Below, one piece after another: positions 49,550-61,486 of a stretch of 64,000 nucleotides of DNA. The first letter of the stretch is position 1; the number at the start of each line of letters is the position of its first letter. The DNA lies in the NCBI GenBank assembly GCA_037367355.1, contig CM074701.1:2790001-2854000 (forward strand), given 5' to 3'. The stretch comes from Neoscytalidium dimidiatum. Lineage: Eukaryota > Ascomycota > Dothideomycetes > Botryosphaeriales > Botryosphaeriaceae. Under the pieces are notes generated by a model. The model worked only from the letters and a program-made list of their open reading frames with translations. It was not told the DNA's origin and did not search any database. The translations under genes were made by a program, and so were the position numbers.

Positions 49550-50171
49550 TTTGGGAGTCTAGTAGAGCTAAGGTGCGATTCGGTTCGATTCTTTTATATT
49601 GTTTCGAAGTCGAATTGTCGTGCCCATGCGTTGATGTGTTCGTGTGCGGATGTTTGATGAGGAACGCGGGGTGAGGTGAAGGCGCATTGATGTCAGGCAG
49701 CCGCGTGTGGGCCGAACATTCTAGTAAAACTCAATATGTTGCCTGGCAACCTTCCATATTGGCTATAACAGCTCATCGTCTGCTAAAAGCATTATGCTAT
49801 TGATTCATCATTCGTGACGCTATCCACGAGACCAGTGCTTCAGCAGTGGGCGCTTCGCACTGGCAATACGTGACGGGAAATTGACACGCTCCTCGTGACC
49901 TGGTCCATTTCACCCAAACGAAAGCTTTGGACGCTCCAATATCTCATAGACCGCAAAATAAATTATTTTTGGTGGGTCTGATCCCATTTACAATTCTAAT
50001 CTACTATATGCCGGAAAATTAAGCACTTTGGCCACCCAAGCGAGAGAACATCCCGAGATCTAAAGCCGGAGATCATGATGCATCCCAATACCCAAACGCC
50101 GAATGCACGCCCTCAAGCCTTCCATGTACTAGCGGAGAGACATGCTTGCACATCGATCATTGCATCATAAG
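49550..50171. other. Intergenic
   Basis: It contains the MYND gene promoter and the 3' flank of ADE4. It is more AT-rich than the surrounding DNA, and no gene was seen. Confidence 0.55.
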
Positions 50172-51992
50172 CTATTGGTGGTCATTGATGTTGTGCAAAC
50201 TTATGTCTTGCGTCTCCCTGACGCGAGTTTGCGGCTCGTCCGTCGTTCTCCTCTCGAAGTCACCGGGACGATCTGTACCGTTTCCGTTGACAGCGAAGTG
50301 GGAATTGATCGGGCTGTGATCCTCTTCGGCGGGAATGACATTGCCATGTTGATCGACTTCGACACCCTTGGCAGCCATGCGAACTTGGCTCTCGGTTGCG
50401 GCGCCGTGCATGACTGCTTGTCTAGCACTCTCCATGACTTTCAACTTCCTGCTCTCACCGCGAATGCGCTCAAGCCTGTCGAAGTAGTCTTCATCCACAG
50501 GCGTGACGTACTTGCCGCAGAAGACGCCAACTTCGAACTTCTGAGTTGCCTTGTCGCGAGGGGAGAGAGAAGCGCAAGCAGCCTCGAGATCTTCCAGGGT
50601 TTGGTAGATGACAGCGTCTGCGCCAATCTTCTTTGCAATTTCAGACGACGACCGGTTGTAAGCGATAAGCTCGGATGTCGAGGCCAGATCGATACCGTAA
50701 ATATGTGCGTTACTGGGAGGGAATTAGTAAACTGCTGCTTGTTGCGCACAGGGATGGACTCACGTGATTGGCGGGGCGCAGCTGGTGAAGATGACCTTCT
50801 TAGCACCAGCTTCTCTGGCCATCTGAACAATCTCGCGACTAGTGGTTCCTCTGACAATACTGTCGTCAACCAGAACAACAACCTTGTCCCTGAAGTCCTC
50901 GGGCTTGGCGTTGAGCTTCGCCCGCACGCCCTTTTGGCGCAGCTTCTGAGTTGGCATGATGAAGGTACGGAAAATGTACCGGTTCTTCACGAAGCCTTGC
51001 ACGTAAGGCTTTTTCAGACCATCGGCAACACACAGAGCGGACGTAATGGCGGTCTCAGGAATAGGCATGATGCAATCAATGTCCTTGATGCCCTCAGGGC
51101 CAAGTTCCCTCGCGATGGTCTCAGCAAGTTTGTAGCCCATTCTGCGACGACTCTCATCGACGTCAATACCGTCAACGACGGAGTCGGGACGAGCAAAGTA
51201 GACGTATTCGAAGATGTCGGGGGTGTATCCCTGTTGAGGGTGGACCTGACGGAAGATGGGTTCCTTGCCCTTCTCGATGATGACGGCTTGGCCCGGGAGA
51301 ATATCCTGGAACTTCTTGTAGCCACACTGAGTAAGAGCGACGGACTCAGAAGCCATCATGTAGTCGGTGCCGTGGCCGCTCTCTGAGGGCTTGGAACCCA
51401 GGACCATCGGACGAATGCCGTGGGGATCACGGAAACCAATCAACCCAAAGCCAGCGAGCATGGCAGTGCAGGCCCAACCGCCGACGCAGCGATTGTACAT
51501 CCTGCTGAGGGCATTGAAGCAGTCCTCGGCGTTGACACGAGCCTTGCCAGTCTCGTTGAGCTCGTTTGCAAAGATGTTGAGCATGAGCTCACTGTCACTC
51601 TCCGTATTGATGTGGCGGTGGGCCTCCTGGTCCAGGAAGCGCCTGAGCTCGGGAGCATTGATGAGGTTACCGTTGTGGGTCAGACAGATGCCGTACGGGC
51701 TGTTGACGTAGAAGGGCTGAGCCTCGGAGTTGGCGCTGCTGCCAGCGGTGGGGTAGCGGAGATGACCAAGACCCATGAAGCCGGGAAGGTCTGCGACCCT
51801 GGCACCGTCATGAAAGACCTTGGAGGCCATGCCGTTGCCCTTGCACTGATAGAAGCGGCCGCCGCTGGCGCAAGTAGCTATACCACAGGCATCCTGACCT
51901 CGGTGTTGAAGGAGGTATAGGGCGTCGTGGATTTCGACGGCGGCAGACGTGGAGGCGGGGTCCGCGTGGATAACGGCGATGATACCACACAT
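50172..51992 (-). CDS. ade4: Amidophosphoribosyltransferase (glutamine PRPP amidotransferase)
   Basis: Two exons (51992-50764 and 50712-50172) give 589 aa. Translation starts MCGIIAV, so Cys2 becomes the N-terminal nucleophile of the class II glutamine amidotransferase domain once Met is removed. Further family sequence is [25 protein letters not shown] and [13 protein letters not shown]. The phosphoribosyltransferase domain carries the PRPP-binding loop [18 protein letters not shown] and the [12 protein letters not shown] and [10 protein letters not shown] blocks. The enzyme makes 5-phosphoribosylamine from PRPP and glutamine, the first committed step of purine synthesis, in the cytosol. The intron falls in the sequence encoding [17 protein letters not shown]. 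The last 60 or so residues are a polar fungal-type tail. ADE4 is divergent from the methyltransferase gene, with 1.8 kb between starts. Confidence 0.97.
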
Positions 51993-53805
51993 CTTGCAAC
52001 TCGTGCGATCTAAGGTAACGCATTGTTAGCCACGCGCCAGCAATTGAACTTGGAATTGGGCGTAGATTGAGGATGGATCAGAATGTGCTGTCTCCGCAAC
52101 TTTGAGCTCGGAAGTCTAACATCTAAAAAAAAATAACACTGCATCATCATGGTAGGGAAGGATGAGAGGAACGTCGTGAGCACCATGTCACTACTGACCT
52201 CACTGCAGCTGTAGAGAAGTGAATGGAAATGCGCGGCGCGGCGGGGCTCGGGCTGAAGGGACGCTTGGAAGCGGCGGGAAAAAACTTCTCAGCGGTAGGA
52301 AAGAGTGGAGAGGAGGGCGCAGCTGGACGGCACAGCGGGTCGCAGCAGCAACAACGACGAAGTTGCGGGAGGCGACGTGGGCCAAGAAACGTCTGGGTTG
52401 GTGGATGCCATTTTGAAAGGTTAGAAGTCTGAGGGTTCAGAGCGGGCGCAAAAGTTTATGAAGCGCCGGCGCACGCGACGCTGGCGGCGGCGGCGGCGGC
52501 GGCGGAGTTTCTCGGCTCGCTTTAGCCGGTCCGACCGGGGCTCCCCACGACCAGAGAAGAAGCGGCCTCCACAGAGCCACCAAACTGAGCCCTTCAATTG
52601 ACGGCTGATTACTTCCCCGCCGGCCGCCCGACCATTCTTCGTACCTAATCTGCAGGCTGCCTTACTGAGAGTGCGCCGTCACCCCATTGGTCCTCCTCCA
52701 GCTTCCGCACCGGTGAGATCTTTAGTCAGGAAAATTTCCCCGTCTCTCACGACGACGCGACGCGTATCTTCAACCACGGCGCGTCTTACCGCACCACGTG
52801 CCCGTACCAATTTTCCTGCGCCGCATCCGCTCCACCAACGCTTGACCCCGGAATGCGCAGGAATCAGTCATTAATGACTCGCAGGCATGAACATTACCAT
52901 CAACTTCTGCGACCTTGAGTTGAGAATTCTATCACTGTATCCGCGAAACCCGGAGGACGCAGTAACCTCACCAACGCTCAAAGTCCACGCTCGCTAATGG
53001 GGGTAACATGGAAGTTTTCGAACTCGCGCATCCTGTTTATCACCGAGCGAGGCCATATATGTCCTGTTTCCTCCTCATGTTGAAATGCACCGCTGTCCCT
53101 GTAGTGACGTGCATCGAAATTTCGGATCCAATACGGGTATCGGGCACGCTGACTGTCAGAAAAGAAGAATTATCGGGAGGGGAAGGTGCAGGGTTCCGTG
53201 TGTATGGGCTGGGCGGCTTGCCGCAGGTCTGTAAATTTGTCCAACCCCACGCCTCAGCGAACGGATATTGCCAACCTGACGCAGGATTTTAGCCATGATA
53301 TTCCAACCTCTAAATACTTAGAGTGTTCACTCTACTCGTATGTTAAAGTGACAGAGTAGTTGCCTAATAGTCGTAGTCAGCGCACCTTCTCGGTGCAAGT
53401 AGATTGTGCACCCTCACAACAGCCCGTTTGTAGCTCCGAGATGGAACTACTACCCCAGGCTTCTATGTGAAGGAAAAAGGGCATACAAAGGGAAGGTGCA
53501 GCCCTTCACATGGCTTTACTTGAAATTCTTCTCACTACGACACAACCCACCTGACTTCTTCATCCTCCGTTGCTCTTCCTAACGCACTTCACCGTCTCCT
53601 CTTATCCGAAGTACTATATTTTTTCGCTTTAGCGGGCCAAATCCAGCAATTCCCCTCTACACGACGAACTCGAGCTCGCTAAGGTTTGGGCTGGTCGTCC
53701 TACCGGAAAGCAGGACTTGCATGGTCAGCCAGCAACACGGCGACTATAGCGCCCACCAACCTGAGCCCGACCTTACCACATCTCATCAAACTACAGTTTG
53801 CCAAT
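51993..53805. other. Divergent intergenic region ade4 / RID-like methyltransferase
   Basis: A GGC triplet run (about 52483-52503) and GC-rich sequence lie near ade4, with more AT-rich sequence toward the methyltransferase. No supported gene. Confidence 0.55.
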
Positions 53806-55983
53806 ATGGACTTGACCTCTCGCAGCTCAGCAAGTCGTACGGCAAACGTCATTGAGATTGCGGACGACGAAGAGAACATGCCACTGGGTAAGAACAGGAT
53901 TCCTATCTTCGCTTCGTTTCAATTCATGTATCTTGTTGACACGTTCGCAGAGGCTATCCCAGCAAACCCCGCACTAGAAGATTTCGTCCTGATCGAGGAC
54001 GACACCGACGATGATTACGATGATTACCAGTTCATACAACAGTCGTCCCACGCCAGAGCTGAGTCACGTTCTGCAAGAGCACCAGTTCAGAGGCGCAATG
54101 CTGAGCCTCGTCTTCCACACGTCTACATCGAGAAATGCCAGCTGCTCGCAGGACGAGCTGTAAACCTCAACCGTACAGAGCGTACCATTAAGGTTGGTGA
54201 CACAGTCGAGATTGACCCGCCACAACAAGAGGGAGCATCCAAAACCGGGGATTTCCTTAGAGTAATGAGTATCATCGAGGATATGCAGACAGGACAGGTC
54301 ACCCTCCGTGGACTTTTGTTCAGAAGGTCGCATTATCTCGCGCCGATGCTGCCTCGGAAACTCAACGAAGTCTGCATGATGGTTACGATCGACAGCGAGG
54401 ATCCCCGGCCCGATCACGTCCAAGGAAGGGAAGAGATTCCTCTCGACTACGCTGTTCGAAAGCGTAAACTCATCATCACGGACCTTGAATTCCCGGTGCT
54501 TTCATGGCGGCATGATTACTACTATGCAGCTATGGCTGGTGATCAACAAGGCAGGAGAGAAATTTACGAAAATCAAGTTCTCGTTTGCAGGCACGTTTTC
54601 GCTTATATCTTTGGCGAAGGTGAGAGGGATAAGAAGCGCAACAAACCTCATCAAGGCCTACTTAGGTATATCGTACGCGCAGAGGCGGACGCCACTGGAG
54701 GCGTTTTGACGGGCAAGTACGATGGGGTCATCGACTTGTCCGAGGATGACGACACGGTGATGGTCGATAGACTGCCGGCCCAGGGACGCGGCCCTAATAA
54801 GATGCGCCAGTATACGGGAGGTGATGGGTTCCAGGGTGGAGGGGGCGCAAGCTACGCCATGAAGCTCGCTGGCCTGAAAGTGAAATGGGGCTTTGACCAT
54901 GAAAGATATGCTTGTAAAACGGCTTCCAGGAACTTTCGACAGGCCAAAATCTTCAAGTGTGAGGCCTCCGACTTTCCACCTCCCGGGTTCGACGCACACG
55001 TGGATATCCTACATTTCTCTCCGCCGTGCCAGGCCTTTAGTCCAGCTAACACATCGCCGAACGCAACGAAAGATGAAGTAAACACTGATGCTCTTTTCGC
55101 CATACCGAAGATTGTTCAAGCGGTTAAGCCGAGGCTTATAACGCTCGAAGAGACCTATGGTCTTCTAACCCAACAAAAGCACCAACAGTGGTTTGGCATG
55201 CTGATCGGTTTAATCGTTGGAGAGAGGTACTCAATACGTTGGGCCATCCATAACGCCTTGGAGTACGGCATTTCTCAGCCAAGGAAGCGCCTTGCAATGA
55301 TTGCTTCGGCCCCAGGCGTACCTCTCCCGGAAATGCCTAAACCCTCTCACGGTCCTTCGGGAAGTGGCCTTCCTCAATTCGTTTCGGCCAGAGGAGCTAT
55401 CGGCTATATTCCGATAGGAACTCCTCATCATAACCCCCGATTTGGAAGACCCTTCAACATGCCCCCTTGGGATGCCGATTTGCCGTTTACAAAGACGATC
55501 ACGACAAGCAATTCCGAGGCCTACCACTGGAGCGGCTACCGGAAGTTGACCCTTCGGGAACTAGCCAGACTCCAAGGATTTCCTTTGAACTACGACTTTA
55601 CTGGATCGAAAACGGAAGTGGAGAGAATGATTGGCAACGCCGTGCCTCCGCCATACTTTCAGCGGATATTCGAAGAATGTATAAAGGTTCTCCGTAAGCT
55701 TGACGGCCAACAGCAAAATCGGACGAACGTGATTAACAATGATGACGACGGAATCGAGGATGAGGATGATATGGACGTCATCATCCTTGACGATGAACCA
55801 GCAGCGGTGGGCTTCATTGGGCAGGCTTTTGGAAACAGAGATCCTTCGACTAGGGCACATCATCGTGGTGCATCTCCACTGCTTCCGTCCTCATCTCAGC
55901 GCTCGACTAGAAGGCCAGGAGCCTCCAGCAATCATGCTATCGTGGTCGACGACGAAGATATGGATATCATTGTACTGGACTGA
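53806..55983 (+). CDS. RID/Masc1/DmtA-type C5 cytosine DNA methyltransferase homologue
   Basis: Two exons (53806-53887 and 53951-55983) give 704 aa. An acidic N-terminus is followed by a BAH-like region (about 80-210: GDTVEIDPP, FLRVMSIIEDMQTGQVTLRGLLFRR). The catalytic domain shows motif I (YTGGDGFQGGGGASYAMKLAG, about 315), motif IV FSPPCQAFSP with Cys387, and motif VI written LEETYGL (427-429), where typical enzymes have ENV and RID/Masc1 relatives have EQT. It also has motif VIII-like YGISQPRKRL, the target-recognition region, LTLRELARLQGFP (motif IX) and GNAVPPPYF (motif X, 589). The C-terminal acidic/IIVLD tail repeats the DDEDMDI theme. RID is needed for repeat-induced point mutation in Neurospora, and Masc1 for methylation induced premeiotically in Ascobolus. 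The ATG at 53806 was chosen over one at 53686, which adds unconserved residues. Confidence 0.92.
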   Translation: MDLTSRSSASRTANVIEIADDEENMPLGKNRIPIFASFQFMYLVDTFAEAIPANPALEDFVLIEDDTDDDYDDYQFIQQSSHARAESRSARAPVQRRNAEPRLPHVYIEKCQLLAGRAVNLNRTERTIKVGDTVEIDPPQQEGASKTGDFLRVMSIIEDMQTGQVTLRGLLFRRSHYLAPMLPRKLNEVCMMVTIDSEDPRPDHVQGREEIPLDYAVRKRKLIITDLEFPVLSWRHDYYYAAMAGDQQGRREIYENQVLVCRHVFAYIFGEGERDKKRNKPHQGLLRYIVRAEADATGGVLTGKYDGVIDLSEDDDTVMVDRLPAQGRGPNKMRQYTGGDGFQGGGGASYAMKLAGLKVKWGFDHERYACKTASRNFRQAKIFKCEASDFPPPGFDAHVDILHFSPPCQAFSPANTSPNATKDEVNTDALFAIPKIVQAVKPRLITLEETYGLLTQQKHQQWFGMLIGLIVGERYSIRWAIHNALEYGISQPRKRLAMIASAPGVPLPEMPKPSHGPSGSGLPQFVSARGAIGYIPIGTPHHNPRFGRPFNMPPWDADLPFTKTITTSNSEAYHWSGYRKLTLRELARLQGFPLNYDFTGSKTEVERMIGNAVPPPYFQRIFEECIKVLRKLDGQQQNRTNVINNDDDGIEDEDDMDVIILDDEPAAVGFIGQAFGNRDPSTRAHHRGASPLLPSSSQRSTRRPGASSNHAIVVDDEDMDIIVLD
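53888..53950 (+). other. 63-nt in-frame, stop-free intron of the methyltransferase gene
   Basis: The intron has a GTAAGA donor, a TTGACAC branch-like element and a CGCAG acceptor. Its length is a multiple of three and it contains no stop, so a retained transcript would still be translatable with 21 extra residues. Confidence 0.7.
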
Positions 55984-57783
55984 AAGGCCATCGGTTTTGT
56001 TTTTTTCTCCAGTGACTTGAAACTGAAGCACAGTGCCGTTGGGGAAACTGGCCAGATTAGAGCAGACAAGACAATGGGTATGAGAAGGGTCATCGGGCTG
56101 GCGTGGATTACAGTACTGCAAGAGGTACGGTAAGATTTGGAGACTAGGGAAGGAAAGATTTTGCCAAAGAGGTTGGGCAATTTTGGGAATATGGTAGAAG
56201 GGAAAAATATTTGGCGTGCTTCTCTTTCTTTCCATTACATGGAGATCAGCTGCATGGTGAAAATTTCAGATTTCTTTTTCTTCTGCCTTGCTTTTTCTGA
56301 TTGTCGCCGCCTTCGCCGCACACGCCGCAAGCGCCGCGGATCGTCCCGCAGAGTCCTGACGTCCGCCAGAGCACGGGTCATGGCTCAGTAATGCGTAGTC
56401 ATCATATGCTTCGATCTTCATGATAAAACCAAGTATTGCCCGCAGTATCAAGCTGTCTCTCGGTTGCAGTGCCTTGGCCGCTTCTTCGGCCGGCGCCGGT
56501 GGTGGGACATACCTCCGTCGTTATCGCAGGCCGACTGTCGTCATTCCGGGGGTGAGCCTTACACAACAGCAGCTGCACGAAACCTTCCTAAGGCTGGGAG
56601 CGTGCCATCAGGGTCGTCTTCGGCGGTGTGCGGTTGCTTGCTGACCAGCGTGCCAGCAACCAGCCACGCGTAATTTATTATCCCAGAGCTATATTAGCGG
56701 CCGCGAGGAAGGGAAGAACCGACCAATGCGGTGGTGCAATAGTACGTGCCTCGAATACGCGGCCAGCTTGGATTGGCAGGAAGGCGACGGGAGCCAAGTG
56801 ACCAGAGAGGCCGGCGCGCGAACGTTCCGGGCCTCGGGCGAGGATGACAGCGCCTGGCACTGTCTCGCTCGCGACTGGAGCTCCGGCTCGTGCCACAGGC
56901 GCGCTGTGCGACGTGGGGCCCAAGCAGCGGGGCGCGGCGATCGATGATCCGCGCCTTCCTGGGCGTATGGGCTCTTCCCCGCGGCGTGGGGACCCCGGGA
57001 TGTGCGAGGGCGGTGCCTGATGCGGTAGCGGAATGGTGAGCGACGTTGGGCTGGTGCAGCGCCTCATTCTTCGTTGGCGGGCGGCGCATCTGCCTCATCG
57101 GCAGCATCTCAGTGACGAGCATCGTGCATGACTGACTCGCTGACGAGTGGCGGGCAGGCGTGGGCGGGCGTGGGCAGGGCGTGAGCAAGTGGAGTGGAAT
57201 GCCTTCGCTCCGGGCGTTGGATGAAGCGGGCGCTGCTGCCGGCGCCGGCGGCTACGTCATAGGTCGCGGCGGCATCGCGACGCGGGCACTCGCGGTGCTG
57301 CACAGGTCCAGGTGCGCCTGATGACCGCGCGTTTTCCCCGTCCGTACGCCCCAAGCGCACAGCAAGCGCCCAATTCGAGCGCCGCTTCCTCTTCTTCCTT
57401 GCCCAGCTCTTTTGCTCACGACATCACTGCCGAGTCCAACATCCCATTCCTCTCTCCATTTGCCTCTCTTCGTGCGCCTGTTCCTTTCCAGCGCACGTCG
57501 CCACTCTCTCAGATCGTTCACCACTGCACCTGCGCGCTGCAACCTACCTGCGTATATGAAGCACTCTGCCCGCCGCATGACTGCAGCTCCTCCCAGCTCC
57601 ACTCTGCAGGGTCTTTGTGCTCGTTGCAGGGGTCATCCTCTGCACCCACTCGCGCCACCAGCTTAGCTCCAGCTTCCTTGCACCCTATCACCAACCACCT
57701 GACGCCCCTGCGGCTTTGCATCATATATAACCTCCCGACCCGCCCTCGCCGCTGCATCCACACTGGCGTTCGTTGATCGCAAA
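55984..57783. other. Intergenic
   Basis: No gene was recognised. A TATATAA element (about 57723-57729) lies about 55-60 bp before the ATG at 57784. Confidence 0.55.
57722..57730 (+). promoter_or_regulatory. TATA element
   Basis: An ATATATAA sequence lies about 55-60 bp upstream of the start codon of the disordered-protein gene, after a pyrimidine-rich region. Confidence 0.5.
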
Positions 57784-59262
57784 ATGGCGAGTCTGGCTCT
57801 GAAGGCCATTTCCTACGGTGCTGAGCACATCCCCGACAAGTTCTTCGAAGCGATCCCCGGCGGCTACTTCAGATCGCAGGACGAGAAAGAAGCAAGACGG
57901 CGCCGCAAGAAGGACAAGGAGCGCCCAAACCGCCGCGCCCAGAGCGAGGGTCGCGGCCGCAGGGCGCACTCACCCACGCCTGACGAGTCGGACTACTACA
58001 CATCCGACTACTACACCGAGGATTCTGACCGCGAGCGCCGCCACCGCAACCGTCGCAGCAGCGATGCCAACTGGGGACGTGAGCGTGGCCGGGAGCGAGA
58101 CCGGGATCGCAAGCATCGCCACCATCACCATCCCAAGGACCGCTCTTGGTCCAGAGGTCGCGATCACCGCAGCTCACCGCCCTACGCTGACCGGTCCAAG
58201 TCACTGGGAGCTCCTCAGAACTTCCACATCCCTCCGCCTCCAGTGCAGCCTGCTACGGCGTTCCCACCTGTCCACGTAGCTGCCGAAAACTACGCACACC
58301 CCCAGCCATACAACGCAGCTCACAACCACCACTACGCTGCCAAGCCTTACAATCCTGCCGACTACGCGCCCGGCACCATGCACACTCCGGAGTATCCCAG
58401 CGCCCAGCCCGCGCCAGTGAACCCTCATGCTCCCGTGCAAGCTGTTCCTCCCAACCAGGTACCGGTAAGCGGACCCATCGGAGTATTGATATCTTCATAC
58501 TGACGATTGTAGAATGTCGGCGGTTACTACGGCACTCAGTTTCCACCGCCGCCTACGGGATCTCGCTCTTCTCGTGCTTCTTCAGTCGATTCGCGCGGAC
58601 TTCAGTCTGGACCGTACATTCCACACAGCAACTTACAGTCTATGCCTGCTACTACTGCACCGGTTGGAGTTCCCAGCCATTCGCCTTACGCAGTCAACTT
58701 CCCTTCGGCAACCAATACTCCTCCATACAGCCACACGCCTCCGCAATACCTTCCGCAGAACAGCTCTCCATACCAACCGAATTACAGCCCGAGCTATGCT
58801 CCGCCGCCGCCTCTAGCACATGGATCCCAACCAGTCTCCCGTCAAGGCAGCCTCCATAGTGGCTCTGCGCATGGTGGGCAAGTCGGAGATGGCCGTCGTG
58901 TCCACGACCGCCACCGTCGTCACAGCATTGCCACGAACCAGGACCCGCGCATGCCATACCGCACGCCGTACCGTAGCAGAGCCGGCTCCAATGCCACGAG
59001 CGCTAGCAACAGTGTACGTGGAAGTGTGGCAGATGCCATCCATGAAGTATCAAATCAGGCAGACGGCATCGACGAGGGAGGTCGGGCGGTCGCCATTGTG
59101 GTCCCTGCGGAGGAAGCTGGTACCGTTCTCAGAGCTTCTCAGGAAGGCATCAGTGCTGCTGAAGCCTTGAGAAGGCGCCACAGGGCACGGTCGGATCGTA
59201 GATACCATGGCGGTCGCCGCGGTGTCAGGACTGATCCAGCTGATGGATTCGAAAGCGCCTAA
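57784..59262 (+). CDS. Intrinsically disordered protein, function unknown
   Basis: Two exons (57784-58464 and 58513-59262) give 476 aa. A short amphipathic N-terminus (SLALKAISYGAEHIPDKFFEAIPGGYF) is the only part that looks ordered. It is followed by Arg/Lys/Asp-rich sequence (40-130, with RERGRERDRDRK and a His run), then Pro/Tyr/Asn/Ser-rich sequence (140-370), and a short helical C-terminal segment (VAIVVPAEEAGTVLRASQEGISAAEALRRR). The intron has a GTAAGC donor and TTGTAG acceptor with a CTGACG branch-like element. I do not recognise the family. The RD/RE-rich block resembles RNA-binding or splicing-associated proteins, but composition alone is weak evidence. Confidence 0.75.
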
Positions 59263-60803
59263 GTCATAACCAGTAGTATGAATATGCTTGCGGGCTTCAG
59301 GTAGCCGAGGGAGGGATTCTTTTGTGTTGATCGGTTCACTTCTATTCTTTGCCTCTACAAATTGGTCGGCTCTTCTTTTCCCTCATGCATAGCGATGCGC
59401 GGCTAGCGGTTCAAAGACTGGCGATTCCCGGAAGCTCCACAGCTGCACATACCCTCCTCATTCACGAGATCCTCTTTTCCGCTTCCACCTCATGTAAATC
59501 TCGATATTTGCCCTCTTCCTTTTACCCTCCGGTTTTCAAGCGGCATTACCTGGACATTGCTTCTTTTCCCTCTTCTCGGCTCATGTCGCAGTCTTCTCTC
59601 CTTTCTCTCTGCAGGCGCGGGGAGTACATACTGGTTTTCTTCTTTTATCCAAGGGAATTCTCAAAGTGATTCATTGTCATGAATGTTATGCTGTATGAAT
59701 ATCTCTTTCTTTTGAGATGAGGGAAACGAGTTACGATCACGATTGCCACGCAGTCACGACGGAGGACAGGTATGATCCATAACCGCGTATGGTACAGTCA
59801 TGCCGAGCATCTGTCTACGAGAAGGCTGCTGGAGGAGTGGCTCACGTGTAAACTTGCAATGACGCATATCCCCTACTACTCACGAAGTTTACAATATCAC
59901 CGTTTTCCTTGCTTTTTTCCAAAAGATTATCGAGATCCTGGGTGCTGGGAGTGGAAGTGAGGGGTAATCGAATTTTCTAGAATGGCTGGGCTTCTCTCGT
60001 TCTTCTTGTCGTTCTTCTTCTTCTTTTTGCGCCCTGGAGCAGAGGGTGGCGGAAGGCAAGGGTTGCTTGTACGATAACTTCATGCGATTAGGAACTTTCC
60101 CGTCTTTCGTGGCAAGGCTTTTTTGTTCATCCCCTCCACTACTCCTGGCCATTTTTTCCTTTTGGCGGGACGGGAGGCGCGGACGAGATTTGCTTTTCGC
60201 TACTTTTCTTTTTCTTTCATGCTTACTTTCTTTTTGCCGCCGCCGCCGCCATCACCCGCGGAGGCGGGGACCTGTATGTGGGGTTATTGAAGCTTTCTTG
60301 ATCGTCGTTATAGTTCAATAAGACGATTCGAATCTTAAGCCGCCATCCCTCCCATCTCAGATCCGACCTCGATGTACCCTCTTGAAAATTCCCTCCCGGG
60401 TGGCCCCCGGGGGCCGTCGCGCGCAGAATGGGGGCCGTCCCGCAACCAAACACAGTCAGCAACTGGCCACCGACGCGTACCGTAGTCAGGTCCCCGCCCT
60501 CCTATCCGCCCCCGTTCGCGCGCGCTTTTTCTTCCTTGGCGCAGACGACTGCCGCCGCATTAATCTGCCGCACGTATCGGGTTTGGCCGCTTTACTTGGT
60601 ACTAGCCGCTGGAGCTTGGGAGCTTCGGCTTTTTGTCGTCGCGTGGGAAACGACCGGTCAGCGGCTGCGTGGCGGCGCTGTGGTCCGGTCCGCCATTGGG
60701 CCGCTGGGCCCGTTTTTCACCGGGTCGGTGGCTAGCTTATAGCTGCGGTATCGGGCTGCGTTTGTGGGGGGGGGGTTGGTGTTGAAGGGGAAGACGGTGG
60801 GTC
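59263..60803. other. Intergenic
   Basis: Pyrimidine-rich runs and a GCC triplet run (about 60237-60251) are visible, with a GC-rich block at 60380-60780. Open frames there show no motif. Confidence 0.55.
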
Positions 60804-61486
60804 TTAACATCCCTCTTCGCCGAGCTCCCGCAGCACTGCATCGTCCTCCTCGAGGATGTCGACGCGACCGCTGTGCATCGAAAACCCAATAGCAGTGCTG
60901 ATGCGAGTCAGAGCGTTGGCCAAAACGGCCCTGCAGACAAGGTGTCTCTGTCGACCCTCCTCAACGTTCTGGATGGCCTGGCATCATCCGAAGGCAGATT
61001 GTTGATTATGACAACCAGCCATATCGAGCCCCTAGATCCGGCACTCATACGTCCTGGCCGCGTGGATATCAAGCTCGAGCTCTGCCTGGCTGATGAAGAC
61101 ATGATCAACCGGCTGTTCCATTTCGTCTACAACAACCCCTTCAAGACCAACATTCCCGACGACGACTCGGAGCGAATCCTCCATCAACCCGGGCAAGAAG
61201 GGTTCGTAGAGGATTGCGAGTTGCTTCATTTGGGGCAAGAGTTTGTGGCGAAGGTGCCGAAGCTGGAATTCAGTCCGGCCGAGATCTTGTCTTTTTGCTG
61301 GCAAACAAGCATTCACCGCGCTATACTATTGCTAATGTAGCGGCGTGGATGGAGAAGCTTAGAGAGGAGAGAACAAAAATGACTGGAATAACATCGTGGG
61401 CGCTTGGCGACAATGATGGATTTGGAGACTATCGATCGGGTTTCCTACTACGGAGCCGTTCCGTTTGGGCCGATGCACTAGGGTAA
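60804..61486 (+). pseudogene. BCS1-like AAA ATPase fragment (no Walker A, frameshifted)
   Basis: The fragment starts inside the AAA core with LTSLFAELPQHCIVLLEDVDA (Walker B). It continues with LSTLLNVLDGLASSEGRLLIMTT, SH at sensor 1 where relatives have NH, and the arginine-finger block DPALIRPGRVDIKLEL. The helical lid follows. A one-base deficit in a T run (61292-61296) shifts frame between SPAEILSF and LLANKHSPRYTIANVAAW, which otherwise matches BCS1-like C-termini. The N-terminal half with the P-loop and any membrane segment is absent; upstream DNA is GC-rich without homology. Intact BCS1-like proteins are membrane AAA ATPases, the best known of which matures mitochondrial complex III. 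This copy cannot hydrolyse ATP. Confidence 0.82.

Noticed and set aside
49575..49605. GGTTCGATTC, a tRNA B-box-like sequence
   Set aside because: No matching T-stem, A box or cloverleaf could be drawn around it.
53686..53805. Upstream in-frame ATG of the methyltransferase gene
   Set aside because: It would add 40 residues with no conserved character. The ATG at 53806 directly precedes the acidic N-terminus.
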